This document shows, piece by piece, positions 25,885 through 38,229 of a DNA stretch of 64,000 bases (within the stretch, counting starts at the first letter, position 1; every line of letters begins with the position of its first letter). Made by a program: the position numbers and the translations under genes. The notes beneath the pieces are model-generated. The model was not told the DNA's origin. It saw only the letters and a program-made list of their open reading frames with translations, and searched no databases. Origin of the DNA: Drechslerella dactyloides (taxonomy: Eukaryota; Ascomycota; Orbiliomycetes; Orbiliales; Orbiliaceae). The stretch spans positions 1,116,001 through 1,180,000 of the forward strand of contig JAGTWJ010000010.1 in the NCBI GenBank assembly GCA_020064725.1, read 5' to 3'.

Positions 25885-28849
25885 TCACAGACACTGTGAA
25901 TAATAAGAATTGCTGGACTGGCACGCACCCGGAGGCGCGCAGGCGGTCGGTCCCGTCCATCCTATGCCACCACATTGACCATAAAGCGTTTGGACAGCCC
26001 CTCCAGCAGTCGTTGTTCTGGTTGTCGTAGATCTAACTGTTGTTGGCGATGAAGTGATCCGTGTGGTGGTGGTCGTGGTGCGACTGGGTGTAGTTGTGAT
26101 TCGATTGGAAGTGGTCGTTGTGCGGCTCGAAGCCGTGGAGGTCCGACGACTGCTAATCGTCAACGGGGTCGTCGTGACACGCGTCGTCGATGTCGTAGTC
26201 ACCCTTGTGGTCGTGGTCGGTGCCGACGTGCGGGTGGTGCTGGTAGTCGTCCCGGACCCACTGCACCCGGTTCCTGGAGTACCATAGAATATTCCACGGC
26301 CATTGCCGCCCCCGATGAACACCCTTCCATATTGCGAGTAGTCAACGGCAATTCTGTTGCTTTCAGCTGTGCCGAAACCCATCGTTGCGTCGTTAATCTG
26401 AACCCACGAGGTGCCGGCGTTGTCAGATCTATAGAGAGCCTTCTTGCCGTCGATTGTGGCCATTGCAGCGATAGACCAATATCCACCCGAGGTCTTGGGG
26501 GCGCCGAGATCGAAGTGTGCGCACCAGGTTGGACCGGAAATTTGGGTGAAGGACGTTCCATAGTTAGTCGAGCGGAAAAGACCACCATCAGTGGATGCCC
26601 AGACGTCACCAGCTGTTCCTGGGTTAGAAACGATTTTGTAGTTGGTACCTCCCCCAAGCGTGGCTGTCTGAGTGAAAGTGGCGCCAGTGTCTCTGGATAC
26701 GTAGAATTTGTTACCCGAGGCGGCGTAAAACACAGTGTTATCACAACGATCAGCAATGACGTAGGCGTTGGCTGGGAGCGAAGAGATCGTGCTGAAGCTA
26801 CCGCTGTTGACAGACCGAATGACGCCGATGTTGGTGGTACTCCAGACGATGGTGTCGGCATTTGCAGAGTAGGCAACCACACCGTTTGATCCGGCGGTTG
26901 ACGACGATTGGGGATGCGAGGACCAGGATACACCGCCGTTTGTAGAAAGCGCAATGTTGCCGGCGTCACCGCCTACACGAACGTAGTTCAATGGCTTGCT
27001 ACCAGCATATGCAAGAGAGAAAGTGGTTGCGAACTTGGGATTATGGAACTGGGACACTGACGTCCGCGGTGTATCCAAGTTGTCATGTATGAAGCCGCAC
27101 ACGTCGCCTACACTAGAGACCAGCTTAACATGTTGGCTTGGCGGGGAGAGAAGATCCAAAATAGCTGTTTCCTCGATGCCATCGGCAAGAGACTTAATTG
27201 TGATGGTGCTGCCGGTATCCCACTTAGTTAGATCGCGTCCACCGTAGATGGTGGCTCCGGTGCCGTAAAGCCAGTGATCAGAGTTGAAAGGGTCGATAAC
27301 TAAAGCCTCCATCATCCATCCAATGCTTTCTGGGGGGTCGTCAGCCGGGTCGGCCAACCAGGGAGCAAGAGAAGAGTCCATGGTATAACGCTTAGATCGA
27401 TCCGGGTAAGAGGTCCAGTCCCAGCTTTTAGTCCACGAAGAGCCGCTGTTCGTGCTTCGGAAAATAATCTAGACGTGGAAGAGCCCCAAGGTAAGTAAGT
27501 ATTTTGCTGGCTTGTGAAATTATCGAGATATAAATTAGAGACGCACCCCTTCAGGCCACCAAGCATTCAATGCGGCCACCATGATAGTACCGGGTTTCTT
27601 CAAGTCGACAGCGAAGCCTCCGAATCCATAATAAAGGTCGGATCCAGTGACTGGCGTAATGTCCGTCCATGTTCCAGACGCGATATTGTACTTCCAAACA
27701 GCACCAAGTGTACCGTCATAGGGACCAGCACCGTCTGAGTAGGTGATATATAGAGTATTCTCGGATGGTGAGAGAACACCCTTGTGTGGGAGGTAATTCT
27801 GACTTGGTTGTCCAGAGACAAGACTCCCTTGTATAATTCGTGTAACGTTAGAGCCACTGTTTACCTCTACTTGCAGCAGACTTTGGGTGTGCCAGCCGGG
27901 AGCTTACAGCTTGAGCCGCCATTAGTAGAGACCCAAATAGAATTCGACTTGTCAGCCACACCGACAAAAATTCGCGGAGTGGTAGATCCCCTGGCTCCGC
28001 TTGTAGAATCAAACGTAACCCACGCAATACCGACAATGTCTCGATTGTAGGAGTTGCTATCCGAGGGATTGGGAACAAAGGTTCCAACAGAGGTAAAAGA
28101 AGAAACTTTAGCCCATGTTGCGCCATAATCTGTAGACTTCCAGAGACCATTACCGCTGCGAGCACCAAAGTAGATGATGTTGTTTATATTGGGATCGATG
28201 GCCAGACGCTATGTAATCATACCCGCACATTAGCTGTTTTATGAAATACTTTCTGCTCCTGATACCAAATGCATGCGGGTATATCATAGTCAACGGAGAC
28301 AAGCCGTGGCTTTTACTTACCTCTCCCATGCCTCTTCCAGGCATATTTCCTCCAATCTTGAAAGGGAGTTTAGTCGCGGACCAGGTGGCGCCTCGATCGG
28401 TGGAGCGCAGAATACTTCCCATGTTCGGGTCCCACTCGTTCGTATACAAACCGACCGCCATGGCGACCCTGTTGGTGTCAATCGGATCAGTTGCGATGGC
28501 ATCGACACCCATATAATTCCTATAATAATAGGGACGCTTGTCAGAAATCTAAGAGCCGTTATCATCGGGGGTTGGGTGTGCGTATCTGCATAGAGTCATA
28601 CCAGTTTGTCGAGTCTACCCAGTCAAGCAGAGGTGTCCATGTATCGTCGGCATTCAGTCGATATGCGCCGCCGATATCAGTGCGGGCATATGCAATTCCA
28701 GATGCAGTGGGGTTGAATACGATTCCGTCCACGAATCCTCCACCACCACCGATCTTGACATTTTTCCATTTGTAGCACTCGGACGGCGCCGAAGACGCAA
28801 GGAAAGGTGCCGTTGCAAGTGCCACGAGGGCAGCCGCATATCGAACCAT
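25885..28849 (-). CDS. GH74 xyloglucanase with C-terminal CBM1
   Basis: Proposed exons on minus are 28849-28602, 28519-28321, 28208-27908, 27827-27547 and 27468-25885, giving 870 aa. A signal peptide of about 20 residues ends near ASSA, so the enzyme is secreted. It hydrolyses the beta-1,4-glucan backbone of xyloglucan. The tandem seven-bladed propeller repeats are visible as recurring S-T-D/N-x-G-x-x-W motifs. The catalytic Asp candidates are in GGGGFVDGIVF (about residue 40) and IDPFNSDHW (about 402). A Thr/Ser-rich linker of about 75 residues leads to a CBM1 with QCGGIGWTGPTACAPP and a YYSQCL end, which binds cellulose. Intron 3 uses an ACAAG acceptor at 27828, the only one that restores WSLVSGQPSQ. 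Endo versus exo mode is not decided. A TATA element lies about 105 nt upstream. Confidence 0.93.
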
Positions 28850-28950
28850 CTTGGCTAAGCCAGCATCCGATTAGATAAGAAATTTCTTGCACCCGATGTT
28901 GACATATGTCAATAAAATGCGAAGAATTGCAGATTGGCGATCCTTTACGC

Positions 28951-28957
28951 TTATATA
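28951..28957 (-). promoter_or_regulatory. TATA-like element of the GH74 gene
   Basis: TATATAA on the minus strand, about 105 nt before the GH74 ATG at 28849. Confidence 0.4.
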
Positions 28958-30867
28958 CAGCCAAGGGGGGACGGCGCCGTTGGAATCCAGCCATGTGGGC
29001 TTCGTCATGTCGTCGGAACTATACCATCCGATATTCGATCGGAATTTGCGCGAGACTATCCTGGCGCGAACGCGGAGCGCAAGGGCCGGTATTCAGAACA
29101 GATCGGAGGAACGAGGCAGGGTTTCCGGTGCACTTAGACATGTTAAATAAAAAAGTACTAGGTCTTGCGACAGTTGTAGGCTCAAGACGATAGCTGGACG
29201 GGAGTGCGAGAGCCCGTGGTGAACGGTTCCCGCATGAGCGTGCAAACCCTTGCCTTCGGTTCCTGGATTTGATTCCGGCGGTACGCTGTAGACTATCCAT
29301 GGTTGAGGTGAAACAATAGCCTATACGCTAATACATGACGAGTTTTGTTCCGGAGAGCGTGTTGAGGATGTTGTGTCTTTTTGAGATGTGGAAATCGCAA
29401 CACGCACCAGCCAAACGTAGGCAGGATTGGTCTATGACGTCGGCATTTCGGACATGAAGATGAGAGTTATGTCCGTCGGCGACGATGTCGCGTAAGGCCT
29501 CGTAGAATGAACCAGCATTATGGTAGGGATAGCTGAATCGTGTCTAATACTGTACGTGAATTCTCGAGCGATTTCGCCTGGAATGTCACATATAGACGTC
29601 CGTTTCGCGCTGTGGAATTAGCTGGCCGCAAATCACACTGACATTCGCAGTGCCGAAATTAACCAGTTGAACGGAGTCTAGTGGCCTATATCTCGCCACT
29701 GCGGGCCGTCGGCCCCTTGATAAGTATCAACCAGCCTTCGACGACAAATAGGCGCCGGAACCACAGGAGAGAGCGTTGCACAAATATCGTCAATTAAGAC
29801 GATGTGAGTGCACGGGTACATCCGACTCGTTATTCCATTTGAAAGGGGCAGGCTAATCGAGACGTCTTTGCACAGGACGGTGCTCAAGCGTTGATCTACA
29901 ATAGAGTATCCAATTACACTAACGGTGGTCATCCCCCGCATGTTGATTGACAAACCCCCCGGGATTTTTGCACACCGCTGGCGCTACTCAATTGGCCATA
30001 GGGCGGCCGCGTGTTGTGTTTTACTGACGATCACTTGACAGCTTTGAGGTGACTGCGTTTGGAACTGAGGATCCTGTTGCGAAGGGCTGAAGAGAATCCT
30101 AAGCTATCGCGAAGGCTAAAGGGAGTGGGGACGACTGTTTGTTGCAAATGATTGCTGCCTCTGTCAGAGTGCAGTGCCCCTGTTCGCACTCGGGACGCGT
30201 CGAGCACTCAAGAACCAACGCCGTCCGAGAGTCCTGATGCCTGAGGATGCAAGGTTGTCGATCACAGCTTGCCTCAATTTAGCAGCTCCAAAGATAACGC
30301 GATGCATCGGATCACGATGCGATGACCTCGTGGTGTTTGCCTGGGGCAGCCCGACCTTTATCATATTCGGACCTCAAGATTTCAGAATCCCGAAAATCCA
30401 AAGTCAACTGGGCCCAGCAGGGTTCGTTCCCAGCTTGCTCGTCGTCGCTAAACAAGGCGAGCAAAGAAATGTTGGAGCAAACGCCCAATTTGATCAAGGA
30501 TGTGCAGATGCAGGAAACAAAATGTCCTCGACGTAAAGGGACTGGCGATCCATCCTTCTTACGGATCTAGAAGGCTCCATATCCGTACTTTTTTTTGGTT
30601 TAGTTAGATTTGAGGCAGCACTAATCTTGTTTATAACACCTGGGCATGGCATATGGGCGGATAGTACCGCAACGAAAGGAGCATTTCCCTGCCATGTGCC
30701 CCGTTGGATAGCGCGTGCTTGGGCTCAGATGTTGCATGATATGTGAGTGCAGCCTGGGTATATGCAGAGAGTGATATAAGAATATCTCGGTAGCGGAAAT
30801 GCTGAGGTTTTGGATTTTCTTGCTTGGAATTTGGACCAGTCGTATTGCTTTTGGGAACCCAGGAAAA

Positions 30868-30874
30868 TATATAA
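30868..30874 (+). promoter_or_regulatory. TATA-like element of the GH18 gene
   Basis: TATATAA about 147 nt before the GH18 ATG at 31021. Confidence 0.35.
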
Positions 30875-31020
30875 CTGCAGCAACGGCACCTATTTGGTCT
30901 CGGGGTACCGCTTCGCTGATGGTAGATCCATATCCATTAATCTAAAACTGTCCGCTTCAAATTCTTTATTTTTCTTTCCCAGGTTAAGTCATCAATTCTG
31001 ATCGCTGGTGCGCCATCAAA

Positions 31021-32425
31021 ATGAGGTTCCGCTCAGCATGGCTGTTGGCCTCGTGTTTGCTGCCGTCACTTTGTGTTGCGCGAGTCCTTGTGCGACCTGA
31101 CGTTGTAGCCAGAGTTGAGAGGCGGGCAACTCAGTATCATGGCCGACGTGATGGGACGCCGTTCAGATCGCGCTCTCAGTCTTGGGTTCAGACGATGGCG
31201 AATGTCGATGGCTCACAGCTGAACTTCACAAAGTTTCTGGATGCTGGAGCTACTCATATATATTTGGCTGCTTTCCACCTCAACGACCCAGCCGGGAATA
31301 TCCACCTGAACGATGCACCCCCTGAGGACAGCCGCTATGACTACGTCTGGCCGCAGATAAAGTATATCCAAGAAAAGGGCATCAAGGTGCTAATTCTGTT
31401 AGGCGGAGCGGCGCAAGGCAGTTATCAGAGACTGGACCGCGATGTGTGTAATCCTATCTCCCAGTTGCTAATACGAGCTGATTGATAAGGGCTTGTTAAT
31501 TGTGTTGGATGCTCTGGCATATGCTGACTGATTAATTGCTTAGTTCGAATCGTACTATCCGCCGCTGAAAGCGATGATTGAGAGATACCACTTCGACGGT
31601 ATTGATCTTGATATAGAGGAGGAAGTAGACATCTCTTGTCCTCTGAGGCTGCTCAACCAGCTGTATATCGACTTCGGACCCCGATTCCTCTTGACAATGG
31701 CGCCTGTCGCATCTGCCATGTTCCCTAAGCAGTATGCCGTTGGCCTATCCGGTTTCGACTACCATGATCTCGACAGCCAGGCTACTGCGTACGATAAGCC
31801 CGATAGAAAGCTGGTCGACTGGTACAACTGTCAATTTTATAACGGTTGGGGAGATGCTAGCTCCACTGACTGGTACGATTATATTGTCAATGTGGGAGCT
31901 TGGGATCCGACTCGAATCGTCATGGGGGTGCTTGATAATCCTAGAGACGGTGGTTCCGGCTTCGTTCCTTTAACAACTCTGAAAGAAACTATACACAGCT
32001 TGCAATCGACATACAACAACCGTATGGGGGGCGTCATTGGATGGGAGTATTTCAACGCTGGAATATCGCAAGAAGATGGACTTCAAGAGCCCTGGCAATG
32101 GGTCAGAGCTATTAGCGATGCGCTTTACGCCAACTATCCTCCAGTTCCCGGACCTCTACCCTCACCCTCTCCCACACCCACACCATCGCCGTCTCCTTCT
32201 CCTATTGCTGATCTTCCAAGAATCGATCCTGACCCAGAGTCCCTACCGCAACCCACTTCGGAGTGGCAGGGTCTCCTCAACAAACTATTGGGACTGGGAG
32301 CGAACAGGTTCGAAGCAGTCAGGGCTCTGAATACTACGGATGGAAATCCTAGGGAGTCATTTTCAATACTCCATATCCCATTGGCACTACTCGACTCACT
32401 CGACTCCATCATTGGTGGTCTGTAG
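31021..32425 (+). CDS. Secreted GH18 glycosidase (ENGase/chitinase type)
   Basis: Proposed exons are 31021-31443 and 31544-32425, giving 434 aa; the 100-nt intron is phase 0. A signal peptide covers about residues 1-20 and a dibasic RVERR site at about 30-34 may mark a propeptide. The GH18 signature DGIDLDIE is at 159-166, with Glu166 as acid/base. The KVLILLGGA strand precedes it, and MAPVAS, WYNCQFYNGWG and GGVIGWEYFN follow. The arrangement resembles the fungal endo-beta-N-acetylglucosaminidase group (Endo T/Endo FV) and short chitinases, so it could cut N-glycans or chitin. A Pro/Ser/Thr linker at about 340-361 leads to a 70-residue C-terminal part that looks like a UBA-type helical domain, odd for a secreted enzyme. 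The gene is divergent from the GH74 gene. Confidence 0.88.
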
Positions 32426-34037
32426 TTGAAGCGTTTGTTTCAAGCAATGATATTGATTCGATTTTGATCGATCGCGAGCGGTAACTTTGAGTATTGGGGG
32501 CTGGCACCGATTTTTATTCCATACTTATTAGCTTACCTGGCTAGCCATGCATGTATATATGTAGTTGGCCTCATAATTTCGAGCTAGCATGTTCTAATCT
32601 AATTGAATGTACTTGTCCATACGTGTCAAGGTCTAATGCCTATCGACCCTCCCTTCCAGTCCAATAATATCGTGAGTCCGGGGTGCTCAGACCTTGCTAA
32701 GTTGATGCTCTCGAAAATCTCACGACGTGCCTGTTGGATTTTTCTTAGACAAAGTGCGAAAACAACACGCTTTGTTCTTGCATGTATGTAGTTAGAGGGT
32801 GATGGCGAATCCATGTGTGTATCCGCAAACCTGGTGCGGTATGGCTCGCAATTGCATATAGCATGGAAGCTATCTACGTATACTGTATCGTTCATTGACG
32901 GACATTCCCTTTGCGTTGGTTTCGCACTGCGAGACTATGCAGAGAGCAGAAACGCATTGTATGGGATATATCGGAATCTGTCGTTCACAGCCGACGACGA
33001 TACCACCATAATTTGCATTCCACGAGTTTGCCAATAGTATACAAGGCATAGCCTTCGATTCATTCGCTTTACTGTAAATTTCAATTTGAAGGAACATTTT
33101 CTCTTGGGAGCAATGGTTTATTCCCTCGTTGAACCTAGAAAAATAATAGGTATAGAGTGGGTGTTGCCTTGGGGATATTAGACATGACAAGATCCATATA
33201 TTCAGTCAGCGTGCATACGAGAGGATTGGAGAATTGTAAGGAAGTGGGTCATTTGGACATGGATAATATGATGATATTCCCGCAAGCGTGTCTTGTGGAC
33301 GTAAAACTGGCCAACGGCGTGCAAAGTTCGATACATGGATAATGTCCCTCTATAGACTGAATATTTTGTACAATTGTGTTTGTAGTTGATCGGAGCAGAT
33401 TCTCCACTGTAACTTTACCTTTACGAGAATGTTCGTCTAGCCAGTGCAGCTTCATTCAGAACCAGAGGCATCGTTTGCCTATTTTCTTGCCAAAATGCTA
33501 CAAACATTGCGTGCTGAATGATAAACGTTGCATTTTACGGGTTCGTCACCCTCCTCTGCGCACGAAGAGAGGTCAACTGACAGCCAGTCGAGTGAAAAGG
33601 CTGCGTTCCAGAATGTGATTCTCCAATGGAATTTGCAGGTTTTTGCTGGTGTACCTCAACTTTAGCCACCAAACTTGTTGTATTCGGAGGTATGGCCTGC
33701 ATTTGGGTTACGACGAGGACTGGCGTTTTACTCTGTCAACTCGCATGGCCCCCGCTTGAGAATGTGGTCTCCAGCTGGACGTATTTTTTGGCTGGAAAAA
33801 ATATTACCTGAAGATACTGTATGGCCATAACGTTTTAATGGGGGTGCGGTGAAATGTGTCCGTAAAGAGCTTACTTCTGGCAGAGATAGAGGAGAAAGTT
33901 ACATTGCCTATCGGGACAATAACGAATTCCTCTGCTCCTCACACTAGATGCTTATCGATCTCATACTTCATCATCAGAAATCTCATATCATCACTCAAAT
34001 AGTCGAATCCAACTAATTTTGACGAGATCCAGGTAGC
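32426..34037. other. Intergenic
   Basis: This is the 3' flank of the GH18 gene and then unremarkable sequence. Short overlapping frames carry no recognisable motif. Confidence 0.5.
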
Positions 34038-35222
34038 GTGCGTAGAGTTCGGCTTATTACGCTATTCGGCGTGCCACGATTCCTCACTAACCCCACTAGA
34101 GCGGAGTGGGAGCGATATAAACCGCTAATCCTGGAGACACGAGCCGCAATATTACGCCAAGTACTAGTGAGACTGGAGCAAGACCAGAATATTGACAAAC
34201 TATTCTACACCTATAAACGCGAGAAGCACAAAGGCATGGCAGCACATCGTCCTCTTATGATAAATGAGATATGGCAACAGATACTTGAATGCAAAGTTCA
34301 GCCTTCGATTGAGCTATAGAAAAAAATCATCACTCCAGTATTCTGGTCGGCCATCCGGGACGATGTAAATGTACAAGAGCGCGAGATATCCAGGGATATC
34401 CTTCAGAGGGCTCTACAAATGACAATGGGCCGGGAAGTTAATTTTCAGACCGCGTTACAAGAAGCCTCAAAGAACACAAAAACACAGCTACTGGATGCAT
34501 TGAGCCGCCCCATTGAGCCGCAGCACAAATCCTGCTTTGATAGAGCCGTGGAAGCAGCTATCTAGCTTAAATTGGATATCAGCAAGGCGACGGAGGACGG
34601 ACTGACAGTTTTACACTTCGCCGTTGCTATTTCCCCTAAAGCAGCACAAATTCTGATCAAGGCAGGGCTTCTAGACAGGATGCCTGCGGCAAGAAGAGGA
34701 AAATTGCTTATACTTGCGACTCATTACGGACTGAAAGCTGCCGTCGAGTCAGTGATTGAAGATCAGGGTGGCAGATTCTCAAACTGGAGCGACACTCTTG
34801 AGAATTTTCCGCCTCTCAATCCAGCGACCATTTCCAGACTGATGATAGGGACTACAACAGCACTCCATATTGCAGCTTATCACGGACACATGGAAATAGT
34901 TAGCCTGCTACTTGCCAAAGGAGCAGATCTCAATATGTATTGTCCAAAGATACAAGGAGAGAACTCCGAAGGAGGAACGAGAGACGGAAGCATATATAGG
35001 AGTGCGAGGTCTCGTAACAAGTATACAAGCACGGCGCTGACTATCACTGCTGCTCAAGGACACTCGGATGTGGTTGATGTACTGCTTCGCTATAAGCCGA
35101 GGGATTGGAAGCTAGCGGAAATTGAGGCTTCTCACAGAGGCCACACAGAGATTGCTGGCAGGATTCGGAGGTTTGGCCTACCGGCTTCTGGTCTACGAGA
35201 CGAGTCTATCGAGTCATTGTGA
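34038..35222 (+). pseudogene. Ankyrin-repeat protein relic with two in-frame TAG stops
   Basis: A single reading frame runs through the region, interrupted only by TAG at 34317-34319 and TAG at 34563-34565. Homology-like text continues on both sides of each stop. The last third has two clear ankyrin repeats, TALHIAAYHGHMEIVSLLL and TITAAQGHSDVVDVLL, and a more divergent one near DGLTVLHFAVAIS. The 5' part (EWERYKPLILE, then RQVLVRLEQDQNID) is reminiscent of the Clr5-type domain that often precedes ankyrins in fungal proteins, but this is weak. No ATG opens the frame at its 5' end. No intron can remove either stop: the only nearby donor would give an intron of about 22 nt. It is best read as a decayed gene. 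Confidence 0.75.
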
Positions 35223-36904
35223 AGTCTCCTAAGGTAAACCTGTCATGTCACACGGTCTGGATACGTTTTATCTTTGATCTAAGATGCTGACTTATTAGAA
35301 TAGATACCCGTGCATCCAACCATGACACATCACATCCTGGATATTATTGGGGTGCTATAACAGTATCTTATGGAATTTCCCATCCTACAATTGGTCAATG
35401 TTTTGATTTGACGTACATCATACTGGCCTGTTTGTAAAGTACCTCCGCAAAACCGCGATCATCTTTTTTCATTGACTACGTAAACTGGTCTACAGGAGAG
35501 TGATCAAGGTCGAGAATAGTCAGACCAGCGTGATGATTATATGTCACAAGAAACCGTCCCCTACTTTTTCGAGCCAATGCTGCTGCCCCAGGCCCATGGC
35601 TGTCCAGTCGTTTCGGAGCCGTTATTCATATTATTCTTTGAGTGGATATTGTCCACCCCGAGACTAGTAGATGTTTAGAATCTGATACTTCCACTTGACA
35701 GCCAGGATGATCCTTTGTTAGATATCCTTCCTTCAATTCCCCGATTCGAGAAGATCTATGGACAATCGTATAGTACCGAACATAAGGAAGGCGTCTGGCT
35801 TGCGACACAACGAACATACAAATATGGTAATTACCACTTAAGTCAGTCCGGGTATTTGTTACGTAATCCATCACTCCAAGCTGTCGACAACGCAGTCCGT
35901 AGAAATCCGCAACAGACGCCGCATCACACTCCGCAGACTTGTGCGGCACCATGCATCACCACATGACATCAGCCTTTAAGACCAAACCAGCCGGAGGTAA
36001 GACTTTCAAAGACTCGAAAGCTCCTGCGCATACATATCTATTGCTTAATGTTCGCCATCGCCGGCACATAATTTCCACACCTCCTCCACCTAGTACAAGA
36101 TTGATAAAGCTACTACATTGGGCTGCAGTGGCGGTCGATAAACTTTCGTTCGATCAGTCATTGACCCCGAATCCCAGCTGACTGATGCAAAGCTAACTTT
36201 CTTCAAGCTTTTATCCCACGTGGCGACAGACAGATGGTCAGGCACACATCCCGTTACGGCACTAAACAACCCGGGCAGGTGGGAAGGCGGATCGCGTCGG
36301 GCATTTTTCTCCAGTCCTGGTCCCACCAGATCTGGTGGTGTCGTCATCGTGCAACGGAGTTCAGCGGCTCAAATATCTCTTCACGTCGATATCACGCCAT
36401 GCAGTTTTGCCTGACAAAGTCAAAATTGGTCTGATCCCGAGATCTTGGGTTTTGCGGGGTGTGGGTACCCCGCTAGACCGGCGAGCCGACGTTGAAGCGA
36501 CATTCCGATGAGAATTATCGAGATCGCGTGCCATTATTGAAAATTTCTAAAATTTCCAGGAAATTTTAAGTCACGGATGATTCTGACTGGTTATAGTGAT
36601 CACTCGCTGTTTAAATTTCGCGACTTCAATATAATAGTTCCGATTCGTACGAGCAACCGTCGCTTTGTGCGATGCAATAAAGCATTTCGGGAAAGTTTAT
36701 TATATCGTAAGATCACAGAAATGAGCACCCACAGGTAAGAGATTTTGCACCACAATCGTATGGACAACATTATTGCGTCATTAAATTAATCATATGTATA
36801 ATTTTGTAATGTAGAAAATAACTATAGCATTTCCGAGATCACCAGTTGCAAACAGAAGCAATTCATAAATTTGCCAGTGCGGAAACCCTCTTGCAGCGTT
36901 CTTT
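35223..36904. other. Intergenic, AT-rich at 36.5-36.8 kb
   Basis: It separates the ankyrin relic from the 3' end of the acetate permease. No gene is supported. Confidence 0.5.
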
Positions 36905-37916
36905 TTACGCGGCAGAGTCGCTGGCCCTCCTCTTCTCCTTTCCGGTCTCGCTCCACGGGAAGTGGAGAACGGGGACAGACCACCAGCTGAATGAGAGAAG
37001 CAAGAGTCAGTATACTCAATTTTTTCGTAGCTGGAACTGCAGATGTTACTAACCTGTTGCTTCCGTCCACGAGACCAGCGTAGGCGCAATACCAGGCCAA
37101 GAAAGCGGCCATCAATCCGAATACACCACCGGCAGTCGTCAGGTTCTTGCTCGGGTTACCAACGTCATCGGTGATGAAGTGGGCAATAGAAAGCATGAGG
37201 AAGGCAAGATCGAGAGTGAAGAATAGCGAGAAGAACGCGACGGTGGATCGGAGAGTGCAGGCCAGCAGGATCGTGGTGAAGATCCACCATCCGGTCAGGT
37301 AGAATCCGAGGGCAGACGAAACGTGCTTATTAACAGTGCCGGCGGGGAGGTCAGGACTCCCGTACGCAGAAATGACACCGTAGCTCTGGTTGCCGCCGGT
37401 GATGATTATGGCAAAACTAAAGAGACAACATCAGCAATTGGTCAAAAGCAGAAACCCAGGTCTGTGCACGGATGGAAGGAGATAAAGCACGTACCTGATC
37501 CAGAAACCGCCATATGACGATAGAGCGGTCGCACCAAAGGTGTTACCAACTGCCATCTCCCACATGCCAGCCAACAGTTGGACCAATCCGCCATATGCAT
37601 ACGCGCAGCCGATGACAATAGAATTGGTATGGATACCTCGGGAGCCGACATTGACCAAACTGAGGATGAATGTCGTCAAGGCGAAAGCGCATAGACCGAG
37701 CGGGGCAGGATTGGCGAATTGACGGAACTGCTTCTTCTTGTATGGTCCTATACGATTCGGAAGGATTGATCAGCAATCATAAAGCGCCACAAGCGGCAAT
37801 GGGCGTTCCGACTTACCTGGGTAGAAGGCACCACCGTGGGGAGGAAGCATCACCTCTGGAGGCACACCAGCGCCATTGGTGTAACCGGCTTCTTTTGCGG
37901 CAGCTTCGGCGGACAT
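36905..37916 (-). CDS. GPR1/FUN34/YaaH-family acetate permease
   Basis: Proposed exons on minus are 37916-37817, 37747-37495, 37416-37054 and 36986-36905, giving 265 aa. The family (yeast Ady2/Ato, Aspergillus AcpA, bacterial SatP) moves acetate with protons, or ammonium in some reports, across the plasma membrane through six helices. The family signature NPAPLGLCAF starts at residue 46. Six hydrophobic segments follow, including FILSLVNVGSRG, GLVQLLAGMWEMAVGNTFG, the loop GGNQSYGVISAYG, WWIFTTILLACTL and VFGLMAAFLAWYCAY. The N-terminus is a short cytosolic leader and the C-terminus is basic. The last exon is only 82 nt. The upstream flank has a TATA box and two CTGGGG motifs of the CreA type, fitting carbon-catabolite control. 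Confidence 0.93.
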
Positions 37917-38185
37917 TTTGACTGATGGATATGAATCGTAAAGCGCGTCCTGGTTGTAATGGATGTTGTAAGGGACGAAGTTTTGGTAGCTCTGCTACTA
38001 AAGTCTTATTTCGAGGGACGGATAGCCTTGATACAGAGCAGGAAGGTGCTATGTATATATGCTAACTTGCCGAATGGAATAAGGAACTACCTGCAGGGCC
38101 AGGAAGTGTCTGAGAGTGATGGATACTGGAATGCTCAGCCAGGGTATCTTGCTTGAGTTTATCCATTGCGTCCTCCACTGGCGTA

Positions 38186-38229
38186 TTATATACCTGGAAC
38201 CCACCCCTCCTGGGGTCAGTGATCTGGGG
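38186..38229 (-). promoter_or_regulatory. TATA box and paired CreA-type motifs of the acetate permease
   Basis: TATATAA lies on the minus strand at 38192-38186, about 270 nt before the ATG. Two CTGGGG motifs (plus-strand reading) at 38210-38215 and 38224-38229 match the CreA consensus SYGGRG. CreA binding pairs of this kind are typical of glucose-repressed fungal genes. The assignment rests on sequence only. Confidence 0.4.

Larger units (their letters stand above)
28850..31020. other. Divergent intergenic region between GH74 and GH18 genes
   Basis: About 2.2 kb shared upstream region of two secreted glycosidase genes. No gene is supported; the frame 30174-30536 on plus has no recognisable motif. 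Regulatory sites for both genes are expected here but only the TATA-like elements are called. Confidence 0.5.

Noticed and set aside
26054..26287. Plus-strand 77-codon Val-rich frame
   Set aside because: It is the antisense shadow of the Thr/Ser-rich linker of the GH74 gene.
28850..28856. GGCTAA motif before the GH74 start, similar to an XlnR site
   Set aside because: It lies directly next to the ATG within the leader, downstream of the TATA box, so a role as activator site is unlikely.
30425..30440. GGTTCGTTCCC motif resembling a T-loop
   Set aside because: The flanks do not form a cloverleaf and the upstream bases lack an A box.
34297..34319. Intron that would remove the first TAG of the ankyrin relic
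   Set aside because: It would be about 22 nt long with a poor GTTCAG donor and no branch site, too short for a fungal intron.
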